From: Planctomycetaceae bacterium
Lineage (GTDB): Bacteria > Planctomycetota > UBA1135 > GCA-002686595
NCBI GenBank assembly: GCA_013360535.1
Contig: JABWBL010000202.1
Coordinates: forward strand, 1 to 6,421
Direction of reading: 5' to 3'
DNA length: 6,421 nt
Shown here: positions 1-4,887 of the stretch, one piece after another
How the letters are laid out: each line of letters begins with the position of its first letter
Position numbering within the stretch: the first letter of the stretch is position 1
Notes under the pieces: generated by a model
Seen by the model: the letters and a program-made list of their open reading frames with translations, nothing else
Told to the model about the DNA's origin: nothing
Database searches by the model: none
Made by a program: the position numbers and the translations under genes

Positions 1-1
1 C

Positions 2-187
2 CAGGTTCCCGGACCGCTCGAGGGCTCGCGCTTCGACCCGCGCCGCCAGGCCGCGCCCACTCCGGCGCCGACGCCGCGTGCGACTCCGACCGGCGAGGGC
101 TCGAACAAGCTCTACATCGGCCTGTTCATCGGCGCGGGAGTGATCCTGGTCGCCGGCCTGACCTACGTCGTCCTCTCGTTCCTGTAA
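2..187 (+). CDS. C-terminal end of a tail-anchored membrane protein (5' truncated)
   Basis: The open frame runs in from the left edge and gives 61 residues before a TAA stop. Residues about 17-30 form a Pro/Ala/Thr-rich linker (APTPAPTPRATPT). Residues about 37-61 form one hydrophobic helix (starting KLYIGLFIGAG and ending VVLSFL) that stops at the C-terminus, so the protein appears to be anchored in the membrane by its tail with the missing N-terminal domain on the cytoplasmic side. That domain lies outside the window, so the function cannot be named. The roadblock gene starts 23 nt downstream on the same strand with its own GGAG, so the two are probably co-transcribed. Phase and stop are certain; the topology is inferred from hydrophobicity alone. 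Confidence 0.75.
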   Translation, partial: QVPGPLEGSRFDPRRQAAPTPAPTPRATPTGEGSNKLYIGLFIGAGVILVAGLTYVVLSFL

Positions 188-210
188 GACACCCAGCACC
201 GGAGCCAACG

Positions 211-714
211 ATGGGACGCGACCAAGCCCTCCGCGACAGCCGACTCGTCTTCTACGCCCAGGACGTCGCTCGCCTCGATGGCGAGCTCGACGCCTTCCTC
301 GAGCTCTCCAACGCCAAGGCGGCGTTGCTGGTCGACAAGGAAGGACACCTCGTCACCCGCCGCGGCGAGCCGCTGCAGACCGGCTCGCTCGAGTCGGTGG
401 CGGCGCTGATCGCGGGCTCTTTCGCCGCGACGCGCGAGATGGCGCGCCTGCTCGGCGAGTCGCAGTTCACGAGCCTCTTCCATCAGGGGCAGCGCGACTC
501 GATCCAGCTGCAGCTGATCGGCGAGCGCACGCTGCTCGGCGTGCTGTTCGACGAACGCACGAACCTCGGTCTGGTGCGCTACTACGGGGCCGAGACGTCC
601 CGCAACCTGACGACCATCTTCGACGAGATCACCAGCCGACCCGAAGGATCCGGGGCAGCCCTGCCGGCCGACTTCAAGGCCGACGCCAAGGCCGCGCTCG
701 ACAACTTGTTCTGA
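211..714 (+). CDS. Roadblock/LC7 domain protein (MglB-like small-GTPase regulator family)
   Basis: This 167-residue protein has a roadblock/LC7 fold at about residues 18-127. The typical bacterial landmarks are a first strand AALLVDKEGHLV (37-48), a helix with SVAALIAGSFAATREMA (62-78), the LFHQGQRDSIQL strand (89-100) and the ERTLLGVLFDERTNLGLVRYY strand pair (105-125). Family members form homodimers and usually regulate or scaffold small Ras-like GTPases such as MglA in polarity and motility, or act in other signalling complexes. A linker and a short acidic/hydrophobic tail ending in DNLF (140-167) follow the domain. The ATG at 211 has CGGAG at 200-204, six bases upstream, which fixes the start. 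No GTPase gene is visible here. The gene before it encodes a membrane-anchored protein, so a role near the membrane is possible but inferred. Confidence 0.88.
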   Translation: MGRDQALRDSRLVFYAQDVARLDGELDAFLELSNAKAALLVDKEGHLVTRRGEPLQTGSLESVAALIAGSFAATREMARLLGESQFTSLFHQGQRDSIQLQLIGERTLLGVLFDERTNLGLVRYYGAETSRNLTTIFDEITSRPEGSGAALPADFKADAKAALDNLF

Positions 715-750
715 GACCTGATCGGCCGCCCCGGAGACCGGCAGCCCTCG

Positions 751-826
751 CTCCCTTCCAAGGGGGGTGGGGGCCGCTCCTTTGGGGATCCTCCGAAGGG
801 CTGGGCGAGGTGGGGCCTTGCCCACC
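751..826 (+). other. Structured G-rich intergenic region upstream of rpmB
   Basis: The 205 bases between the roadblock stop and rpmB hold three potential RNA hairpins. The first, 751-756 with 761-766, has a TCCA loop. The second is a 9-bp stem, 779-787 with 791-799, with an ATC loop and two G-U pairs. The third, 809-814 with 821-826, pairs GGTGGG with CCCACC. Long G runs (762-767, 769-773, 784-787, 798-800) could also form a G-quadruplex. None is followed by a T tract, so they are not clear intrinsic terminators. They may end the roadblock transcript by another route or form part of a leader. The region just before rpmB (880-902) is pyrimidine-rich. I see no coding sequence here. Confidence 0.4.
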
Positions 827-846
827 CCGGGGGCGCACGCTAGCCT
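818..846 (+). promoter_or_regulatory. Possible sigma-70-type promoter for rpmB
   Basis: TTGCCC at 818-823 and TAGCCT at 841-846 are separated by exactly 17 bases. Each keeps the most conserved positions of the -35 and -10 consensus (TTG, and TA with a final T). Transcription would begin near 853 and leave a leader of about 67 nt before rpmB. The match is imperfect and the -35 overlaps the 809-826 hairpin, so this is a candidate only. Confidence 0.35.
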
Positions 847-919
847 GTTCGGCCCTCGATCAAGGCTTGCCCTCGGGCCGGCCCTTTCTCCTCTTTCCCT
901 CCAGCATCGGAGCATCGTC

Positions 920-1171
920 ATGGCCCGGGTTTGTGATTACTGCGGCAAGCGCACCGAAAGCGGCGCCCAGCTCGCCCGCCGCGGTCTGCCCAAGAAGCAG
1001 GGCGGCATCGGTCTGCGCGTCACCGGTCACACCAAGCGCAAGTTCAAGCCGAACATCCAGCGCATTGCCGCCGTCGTCGACGGCGTGACGACGCGCGTCA
1101 AGGTCTGCACGCGCTGCATCAAGAGCGGCCGCGTCAAGAAGCCGGCGACCCGCAAGGTCAAGGTCGCCTGA
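920..1171 (+). CDS. rpmB: 50S ribosomal protein L28, zinc-binding four-cysteine form
   Basis: This is an 83-residue ribosomal protein bL28, a component of the large subunit. It starts MARVCDYCGKR and carries the family block TGHTKRKFKPNIQ (35-47), followed by VCTRCIKSGRVKK (62-74). Cysteine pairs at C5/C8 and C63/C66 match the zinc-ribbon (C+) form of L28; many homologues have lost them. The length is normal for the family. The ATG at 920 has GGAG at 909-912, seven bases upstream. The frame stays open upstream to 767, but that extension is low-complexity, covers the structured intergenic region and is not part of L28. A hairpin and a strong terminator follow the stop, so the gene is probably transcribed alone or as the last gene of its unit. 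No L33 or other ribosomal gene adjoins it. Confidence 0.97.
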   Translation: MARVCDYCGKRTESGAQLARRGLPKKQGGIGLRVTGHTKRKFKPNIQRIAAVVDGVTTRVKVCTRCIKSGRVKKPATRKVKVA

Positions 1172-1186
1172 GCGCGAACCACGCTT

Positions 1187-1212
1187 GCGCTCGCGACCCG
1201 CATCGCGAGCGC
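1187..1212 (+). other. Perfect 10-bp hairpin after rpmB
   Basis: GCGCTCGCGA (1187-1196) and TCGCGAGCGC (1203-1212) are perfect inverted repeats around a 6-base loop, starting 15 nt after the rpmB stop. No T tract follows directly; the T-tailed terminator lies 8 nt further on. It probably protects the 3' end of the rpmB mRNA or helps termination. Confidence 0.6.
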
Positions 1213-1219
1213 GGCAACC

Positions 1220-1245
1220 ACGGCGTCCTTCGGGGCGCCGTTTTT
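1220..1245 (+). terminator. Rho-independent terminator of rpmB with UUCG tetraloop
   Basis: A 9-bp stem (1220-1228 with 1233-1241, one G-U pair) closes a TTCG loop at 1229-1232. It is followed at once by a T run to 1245 and a further TTT at 1248-1250. Stem, stable tetraloop and T tail make this a classic intrinsic terminator. It separates rpmB from the following nucleoid-protein genes. Confidence 0.9.
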
Positions 1246-1363
1246 CGTTTCACGGGAGCTCGAGCGCGACGGGCCGCACGCGGAGCCGGAGAGGTTTCGC
1301 GAAAAAGTTCGAAGAAGCGGGAAAGGCTTCGCGCATGTGCGCCGATGTCCCTCGTGATGTCGT

Positions 1364-1391
1364 GAACGGCGCCGATCGCGGCGCTGCGTTC
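1364..1391 (+). promoter_or_regulatory. Leader hairpin upstream of the basic micro-protein gene
   Basis: GCGCCG (1369-1374) pairs perfectly with CGGCGC (1379-1384) around an ATCG loop, and outer arms GAAC (1364-1367) and GTTC (1388-1391) can extend the stem across a small internal loop. It lies 18 nt upstream of the Shine-Dalgarno sequence of the next gene, within its presumed 5' untranslated region. The rest of 1246-1409 shows no gene and no recognisable -10 element: the whole stretch 1172-1408 contains no TA dinucleotide. Confidence 0.4.
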
Positions 1392-1409
1392 AACACCCCA
1401 CGATCTCGT

Positions 1410-1423
1410 AAGGAGAATTCTCC
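1410..1423 (+). promoter_or_regulatory. Shine-Dalgarno inside a perfect 12-bp palindrome
   Basis: AAGGAG (1410-1415), nine bases before the ATG at 1425, is the strongest ribosome-binding site in the window. Its GGAG is the left arm of the perfect palindrome GGAGAATTCTCC (1412-1423). In RNA, GGAG could pair with CTCC around an AATT loop and hide the ribosome-binding site; in DNA the palindrome could bind a dimeric protein. The pairing is visible; any regulation is inferred. Confidence 0.6.
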
Positions 1424-1424
1424 C

Positions 1425-1517
1425 ATGGCGAAGAAGAAGGCAACCCGCAAGGCGACTCGCAAGGCTGCGACCAAGAAGGTCGGCAAGAAGAAGGCCGCGC
1501 GTCGCAAGAAGGCCTGA
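1425..1517 (+). CDS. 30-residue Lys/Arg/Ala-rich histone-tail-like peptide
   Basis: This ORF encodes 30 residues: 12 Lys, 4 Arg, 8 Ala, 3 Thr, and one each of Met, Val and Gly. There are no acidic or aromatic residues. It begins MAKKK and continues with a repeating ATRK/ATRK/AATKK pattern (6-18), ending KKAARRKKA. This composition resembles the lysine-rich tails of bacterial histone H1-like proteins and the basic extensions carried by some HU proteins, so nucleic-acid binding is the likely activity. A strong AAGGAG at 1410-1415 with good spacing supports real translation. The ORF lies 22 nt ahead of HU on the same strand, which suggests a shared mRNA and a shared role in DNA packaging. I do not recognise a named family. 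An alternative is a leader peptide whose translation controls HU. The frame is open back to 1185, but that would cross the rpmB terminator and is rejected. Confidence 0.72.
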   Translation: MAKKKATRKATRKAATKKVGKKKAARRKKA

Positions 1518-1543
1518 TGGTCCCAGCGGACCCTGACAGGTGA
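1517..1543 (+). promoter_or_regulatory. Mini-ORF and hairpin linking the micro-protein gene to HU
   Basis: An 8-codon ORF (MVPADPDR) starts with ATG at 1517-1519, overlapping the upstream stop as TGATG. It ends with TGA at 1541-1543, overlapping the HU start as GTGA. The same stretch forms a perfect 5-bp hairpin, GGTCC (1519-1523) with GGACC (1528-1532), around CAGC. The only Shine-Dalgarno-like bases for HU (GGA, 1528-1530) lie in that stem. Ribosomes finishing the upstream gene could melt it and restart. The overlaps are exact; the coupling function is inferred. Confidence 0.4.
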
Positions 1544-1818
1544 ACAAGAGCCAGTTGGTCGGTTTCGTCGCGGAGGAGCTGCGCTTGTCGCGGCTCGGTG
1601 CGGCAACGTTGGTCGACAAGGTGCTCGAGGGCATCCAGAAGGGTCTGCGCGAGGATCAATCGGTGACGATCGCCGGTTTCGGCACGTTCGAGGTCAAGGC
1701 CCGCAAGGCCCGCCAAGGACGCAATCCCCACACCGGGGCGCCGATCCAGATCGAAGCCGGTCGGCGTGTCGGGTTCCGCATGGGCAAGTCCCTGCGCGAC
1801 TCCGTCACGACGGGCTGA
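1540..1818 (+). CDS. hup: HU/IHF-family DNA-binding protein
   Basis: This 92-residue protein of the HU/IHF family, read from a GTG start, bends and compacts DNA as a dimer in the nucleoid. It has the N-terminal helical part (NKSQLVGFVAEELRLSRLGA, 2-21), the family core VTIAGFGTFEV (42-52), the DNA-clamping beta arm at about 52-75 with the intercalating RNP-type element GRNPHTG (60-66), and the closing segment RVGFRMGKSLRDSV (76-89). Length is typical, with no basic extension. The GTG start is fixed because an in-frame TGA lies at 1534-1536, two codons upstream. The ribosome-binding site is weak (GGA at 1528-1530, inside a hairpin), in contrast to the strong one of the preceding micro-protein gene, so translation may depend on coupling. 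The sequence alone does not tell HU from an IHF subunit. Confidence 0.95.
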   Translation: MNKSQLVGFVAEELRLSRLGAATLVDKVLEGIQKGLREDQSVTIAGFGTFEVKARKARQGRNPHTGAPIQIEAGRRVGFRMGKSLRDSVTTG

Positions 1819-1821
1819 ACC

Positions 1822-1847
1822 GATCGCTTTCGAAGATCGCGTTCGAA
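1822..1847 (+). repeat. Tandem 13-bp direct repeat downstream of HU
   Basis: Two adjacent 13-base units, GATCGCTTTCGAA (1822-1834) and GATCGCGTTCGAA (1835-1847), differ at one position. Each contains the palindrome TTCGAA, and the second lies in an 8-bp palindrome GTTCGAAC (1841-1848). The pair fills the gap between the HU stop and the terminator hairpin. It could be a local duplication, a binding-site pair or an mRNA 3'-end element. Confidence 0.75.
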
Positions 1848-1850
1848 CAT

Positions 1851-1885
1851 CGACGGGCTCCGACCTCACTGGTCGGAGCCCGTCG
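1851..1885 (+). terminator. Perfect 15-bp hairpin, likely HU transcription terminator
   Basis: Bases 1851-1865 pair without mismatch with 1871-1885 around a TCACT loop, 32 nt after the HU stop. The bases that follow on the plus strand are TCATT, not a T run, so this is a strong stem with a weak tail. It lies between convergent genes and, being symmetric, may act on both transcripts. Confidence 0.7.
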
Positions 1886-1890
1886 TCATT

Positions 1891-1918
1891 GGATGCCCAG
1901 GGCGCTGTGCCCGCATCC
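1891..1918 (-). terminator. Bulged hairpin after metG, possible terminator
   Basis: GGATGC (1891-1896) pairs with GCATCC (1913-1918), and inside it GGGC (1900-1903) pairs with GCCC (1909-1912) around a 5-base loop, with a 3-base bulge. It begins 16 nt beyond the metG stop on the minus strand and is followed there by the 15-bp hairpin at 1851-1885. There is no T tract on the minus strand, so intrinsic termination is uncertain; 3'-end protection is equally possible. Confidence 0.45.
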
Positions 1919-1934
1919 CGAGCCAGTTGAGGCC

Positions 1935-3656
1935 TCAGCCGGCGGCGACCTGCTTCGCGCGCTCTTCGAGAGCGGCGATCTCGGCGGCGACGGTGGCGTC
2001 ATCGATCTTGGGGAACAGGCCGGCGACGGCTCCGAGCTTCGAGCCGGCGAGACCGAGGCGCCACTGGCCGGCGACAGGCGGCGCGGGCCAGCCGCGGGCG
2101 GTGACGGAGCCGGATTGACCGAGCATCGCCCAGATCGCTTGCGCCTTCTCGGGCATGAAGGGGGCCATCCAGCGTGCGACGTAGCCGATCCACTCGGCGC
2201 AGGTTGCCAGCACGCTCGCCGCGCGCGCGGGGTCGGTCTTCTGCAGCGACCAAGGTGCGGAGCGGTCGACGAAGACGTTGGCGACACGCGCGTTCTCGAT
2301 CAGCTGTTCGGCAGCGCGGCGGAAACGGAAGGCGCGGATCGACTCGGCCGGATCGCCGAAGGCGCCGCATTCGGTGAGCAGCACGCGGTCGAGCTCGGCC
2401 TCGTGTTCCGGCGCGCAGGCGGGGATGTGGCCGGCGTAGTGCTTGTCGACGAACTTGAGCACGCGCGTGACGAGGTTGCCGATCGCGTCGGCGAGCTGCG
2501 CGTTGTTGCAGGCCTGGAAGTCCTTCCAGTTGAACTCGCTGTCCTTGGTCTCCGGCGCGCTCGCGAGCAGGTAGAAGCGCGTGGCCTGCGCGTCGAACTT
2601 CGCGAAGAACTCGTCGAGCGGGATCGTCCAGCCGCCCGAGGTCGAGAACTTGCGGCCCTGCAGGTTGTAGAACTCGTTCGCGGGCACTTGCCACGGCAGC
2701 ACATAGCCGGCCTTCGTCGCGTGGAGCATCGCCGGGAACACCACGCAGTGGAACGGGATGTTGTCCTTGCCGATGAAGTGCACGAGCCGCGTCTGGGAGT
2801 CCTGCCACCAGCGCTTCCACGCCTCGGGCTCGCCCTTGCTCTCGGCCCACTCGCGCGTGAACGACACGTAGCCGATCGGCGCGTCGAACCACACGTAGAG
2901 CACCTTGCCCGTGATGTCGCCCGCGGTGTCGGCCGGCAGGGGCACGCCCCAGCTCATGTCGCGCGTGATCGGGCGCGGCTCGATCTCCTTCATCTGGTTG
3001 GCGATGAAGGCCCCGACGTTGGGCTTCCACTCGTGGTTCGCGATCCAGCTCCCGAGGAACTCGTCGCGCACCTTCGGCAGGTCGAGGTACCAATGCGTCG
3101 TGCGCCGACGCTCCGGCGTGGTGCCGCAGACCTTGCAGCGCGGGTCGGCGAAGTCGAGCGGGTTGAGCCACTTCGCGCAGCGCGGGCACTCGTCGCCGCG
3201 GGCGCTCTCGAAGCCGCAGCTCGGGCAGGTGCCCGTGACGTAGCGGTCGGCGAGGAACATCCGGTCGGTCGTGCAGTACAGCTGCTCGGTCTCGCGCTGC
3301 ACGAGGAAGCCGTTGCGGTCGATGCGGCGGAAGAAGTCCTGGCTCAGCTCGGCGTGGAACGGGCTGATGCTCGTGCCCGACCAGACGTCGAACTCGAGGC
3401 CGAGGCGGTCGAACGTGCGCTTGATCTCCGTGCGCCAGCGCGCGACGTATTCGGGGTACGCGATGCCGTCGCGCTCGGCGCCGATCGTGATCGCGACGCC
3501 GTGCTCGTCGGCGCCGCAGACGTAGAGCGCCTCCTCGCCCTGCATGCGCAGCGTGCGCACGTACACATCGGCCGGCAGGTAGGCGCCGATCACGTGCCCG
3601 AAGTGGATCGGGCCGTTGGCGTAGGGGAGCGCGCTCGTGACGAGATAGCGGGTCAT
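1935..3656 (-). CDS. metG: Methionyl-tRNA synthetase
   Basis: This 573-residue class I synthetase charges tRNA-Met with methionine in the cytoplasm. The Rossmann-fold start LVTSALPYANGPIHFGH (5-21) contains the HIGH signature as HFGH (18-21). The zinc-binding connective peptide has three CxxC pairs: C144/C147, C157/C160 and C174/C177. YVWFDAPIGY (254-263) and the FIGKDNIPFH block (294-303) are MetRS hallmarks. The KMSKS loop reads KFSTS (336-340), with Thr in place of the second Lys. The helical anticodon-binding domain follows (about 380-520). The protein ends soon after that domain and lacks the C-terminal EMAPII-like tRNA-binding/dimerisation domain of the longer E. coli enzyme. The ATG at 3656 is chosen because MTRYLVTSALPY matches the usual N-terminus; the frame continues upstream but overlaps the EI24 gene. 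No clear Shine-Dalgarno precedes it. It lies 56 nt downstream of the EI24 gene, probably in one transcript. Confidence 0.97.
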   Translation of the reverse strand: MTRYLVTSALPYANGPIHFGHVIGAYLPADVYVRTLRMQGEEALYVCGADEHGVAITIGAERDGIAYPEYVARWRTEIKRTFDRLGLEFDVWSGTSISPFHAELSQDFFRRIDRNGFLVQRETEQLYCTTDRMFLADRYVTGTCPSCGFESARGDECPRCAKWLNPLDFADPRCKVCGTTPERRRTTHWYLDLPKVRDEFLGSWIANHEWKPNVGAFIANQMKEIEPRPITRDMSWGVPLPADTAGDITGKVLYVWFDAPIGYVSFTREWAESKGEPEAWKRWWQDSQTRLVHFIGKDNIPFHCVVFPAMLHATKAGYVLPWQVPANEFYNLQGRKFSTSGGWTIPLDEFFAKFDAQATRFYLLASAPETKDSEFNWKDFQACNNAQLADAIGNLVTRVLKFVDKHYAGHIPACAPEHEAELDRVLLTECGAFGDPAESIRAFRFRRAAEQLIENARVANVFVDRSAPWSLQKTDPARAASVLATCAEWIGYVARWMAPFMPEKAQAIWAMLGQSGSVTARGWPAPPVAGQWRLGLAGSKLGAVAGLFPKIDDATVAAEIAALEERAKQVAAG

Positions 3657-3712
3657 CGCGCGCGAGAGTATCCCAAGCGCACGTCCCCGACCCAAGGGGC
3701 AGCACGGCCGCT

Positions 3713-4813
3713 TCAGTCGCGCGGCGAAAGCACGCCCTTGTCGAGCCGCACGAACAGCCACAGGCCGCCGACGGAGGCCGCCGGGACCATCAAGAGCGGC
3801 CCGAGCACCGGCACGAGGAACATCAGGCTCGCGACGAGGCCGAAGACGAGCACCGAAGGCGCGTGGTGCGCGAGGAACGAGAGCCGCAGCAAGATGCCCC
3901 AGCGGCGGCGCGACATCGGGATGTCGAGCAGGCTGATCGAGGTCGTGAAGCCGGCGGCGAGCGCAAACAGCGGCGTGCCGAACCACGGGATCAGGAGCAG
4001 CGGCAGCGCAAAGACGAGCATCACCGCGGCGATCGCCGTTGCCTCGAGGCTCGCGGCGAGCGTGCGCAGTTCGATCGCCGCGCGCCAGGCGAGCCACTCG
4101 CCGAAGGCCGGGCTGTGCCGTGCGCAGCCGTACACGACAAGCAGCGTGAGCCCGAGCGCCGCGAGCGTCGCGAACGGCCAGTCGACGGTGAACGACGCGC
4201 CGACGAGCACGAGTCCCGTCGTGATGCACAAGGCCATCCGCTTCGTCACCTCGCCGGGAGTGAGGCCCTTCGGCCGCTCGCGTTCGTCGCGCAGGTTGCG
4301 CCCGAACCAGCGGCGCTCGATCGAGCCGTGCACCTCGTCGAGAAACGGCCCGGCGACGAGCTCGTAGAGCAGCGAGAACGTCCACAGCGCCGCGACGAAG
4401 CTGACGGTGCTCGCGAGCAGGAACCCGGTCAGTTTGCCGAGCGCGAACGCGAACGAGTGCTCGACGAGCCACACGAGCGTGCTGCGCCAGAAACCTTCGA
4501 CCTGCGGCGCCTGCGACTCGACCCACTCGCGCCCACGCTCGACCCACGCGCTCGCGAGCTCGTACAGCCACCACGCCAGCGCGATGAAGGCCGCGCTCGT
4601 CAGCACGGCCGGCGGAATCAGCCAGCGCTTGGTGCCGCGTGTCGTGACAAGCAGCCCGAGGCCACGCGGAACCGCGACCCACGCGGCGCGCAGGCCGCTC
4701 CACGTGCCCAGCGGCGTGGCGAGCGACGGATCCGCCGGCTTGGAGCCGCACGCGCTGCACGGCGCAGCGACGCTCTCGAGGGCGTAGCCGCACAGGGGAC
4801 AGGGTCGAATCAT
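3713..4813 (-). CDS. EI24/CysZ-like integral membrane protein with N-terminal zinc ribbon
   Basis: The 366 residues start with a small zinc-ribbon-like motif, CPLC (5-8) and CSAC (19-22). A multi-pass membrane region follows, with hydrophobic segments at about 64-86, 122-150, 192-230 (one or two), 255-295 and 318-352. The order and wording of several blocks fit the EI24 domain family, which includes the sulfate transporter CysZ: GLRAAWVAVPRGLGLL near 40-55, LYELVAGPFLDEVHGSIE (149-166), and near the end DIPMSRRRWG (297-306) with HHAPSVLVFG (316-325) and the final hydrophobic hairpin. Family assignment rests on recognised pattern, not on a search. The substrate is unknown, and no sulfate-assimilation genes adjoin, so sulfate transport is not claimed. 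The ATG at 4813 is kept because the CxxC pair follows directly; no Shine-Dalgarno is visible. metG lies 56 nt downstream. Confidence 0.8.
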   Translation of the reverse strand: MIRPCPLCGYALESVAAPCSACGSKPADPSLATPLGTWSGLRAAWVAVPRGLGLLVTTRGTKRWLIPPAVLTSAAFIALAWWLYELASAWVERGREWVESQAPQVEGFWRSTLVWLVEHSFAFALGKLTGFLLASTVSFVAALWTFSLLYELVAGPFLDEVHGSIERRWFGRNLRDERERPKGLTPGEVTKRMALCITTGLVLVGASFTVDWPFATLAALGLTLLVVYGCARHSPAFGEWLAWRAAIELRTLAASLEATAIAAVMLVFALPLLLIPWFGTPLFALAAGFTTSISLLDIPMSRRRWGILLRLSFLAHHAPSVLVFGLVASLMFLVPVLGPLLMVPAASVGGLWLFVRLDKGVLSPRD

Positions 4814-4860
4814 GGCCGGGATCGCGTGCGGGAGGCTACGCCCAAGCCGCGCACGGGGGC

Positions 4861-4887
4861 TACACTGGCCGCCCGAATTCCTTCGGG
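4861..4887 (+). promoter_or_regulatory. Candidate -10 element and leader hairpin for the acyl-CoA dehydrogenase gene
   Basis: TACACT (4861-4866), preceded by GGGGGC, is the best -10-like hexamer in the divergent region; no good -35 lies 16-18 bases upstream. A perfect 6-bp hairpin, CCCGAA (4872-4877) with TTCGGG (4882-4887) around TTCC, would sit at the very 5' end of the transcript. The remaining leader to 4946 is C-rich and becomes G-poor from about 4917, and it has no Shine-Dalgarno sequence. The promoter call is tentative; the hairpin is exact. Confidence 0.35.

Noticed and set aside
767..919. N-terminal extension of L28 back to an upstream ATG
   Set aside because: The extra residues are low-complexity, cross hairpins and the candidate promoter, and are absent from L28 proteins; the ATG at 920 has a well-placed GGAG.
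163..921. A 252-codon minus-strand frame across the roadblock gene and the rpmB upstream region
   Set aside because: Arg/Glu/Ala-rich antisense translation without motif; it covers the structured intergenic region and the roadblock gene.
1185..1424. 110-residue version of the basic micro-protein starting at 1185
   Set aside because: It would begin inside the post-rpmB hairpin region and cross the intrinsic terminator; the internal ATG at 1425 has the strongest ribosome-binding site in the window.
1425..1818. A frameshifted single gene: HU with a basic N-terminal tail
   Set aside because: The two frames differ by +1, but the HU frame has an in-frame TGA at 1534-1536 just before its GTG, and HU begins with the normal N-terminus. 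A simple single-base error does not join them, though error cannot be fully excluded.
3657..3712. T-box or other aminoacyl-tRNA-sensing leader for metG
   Set aside because: The gap is only 56 nt and shows no specifier loop, T-box sequence or terminator/antiterminator pair.
1893..4367. An 824-codon open frame on the plus strand opposite metG and the EI24 gene
   Set aside because: It is the antisense shadow of two well-supported genes. Its translation is low-complexity Arg/Ala/Glu/Val with no domain, as expected in GC-rich DNA.
3657..4793. 952-codon version of MetRS starting far upstream
   Set aside because: The added 379 residues are the shadow of the EI24 gene on the same strand in another frame; MetRS proper starts at MTRYLVTSALPY.
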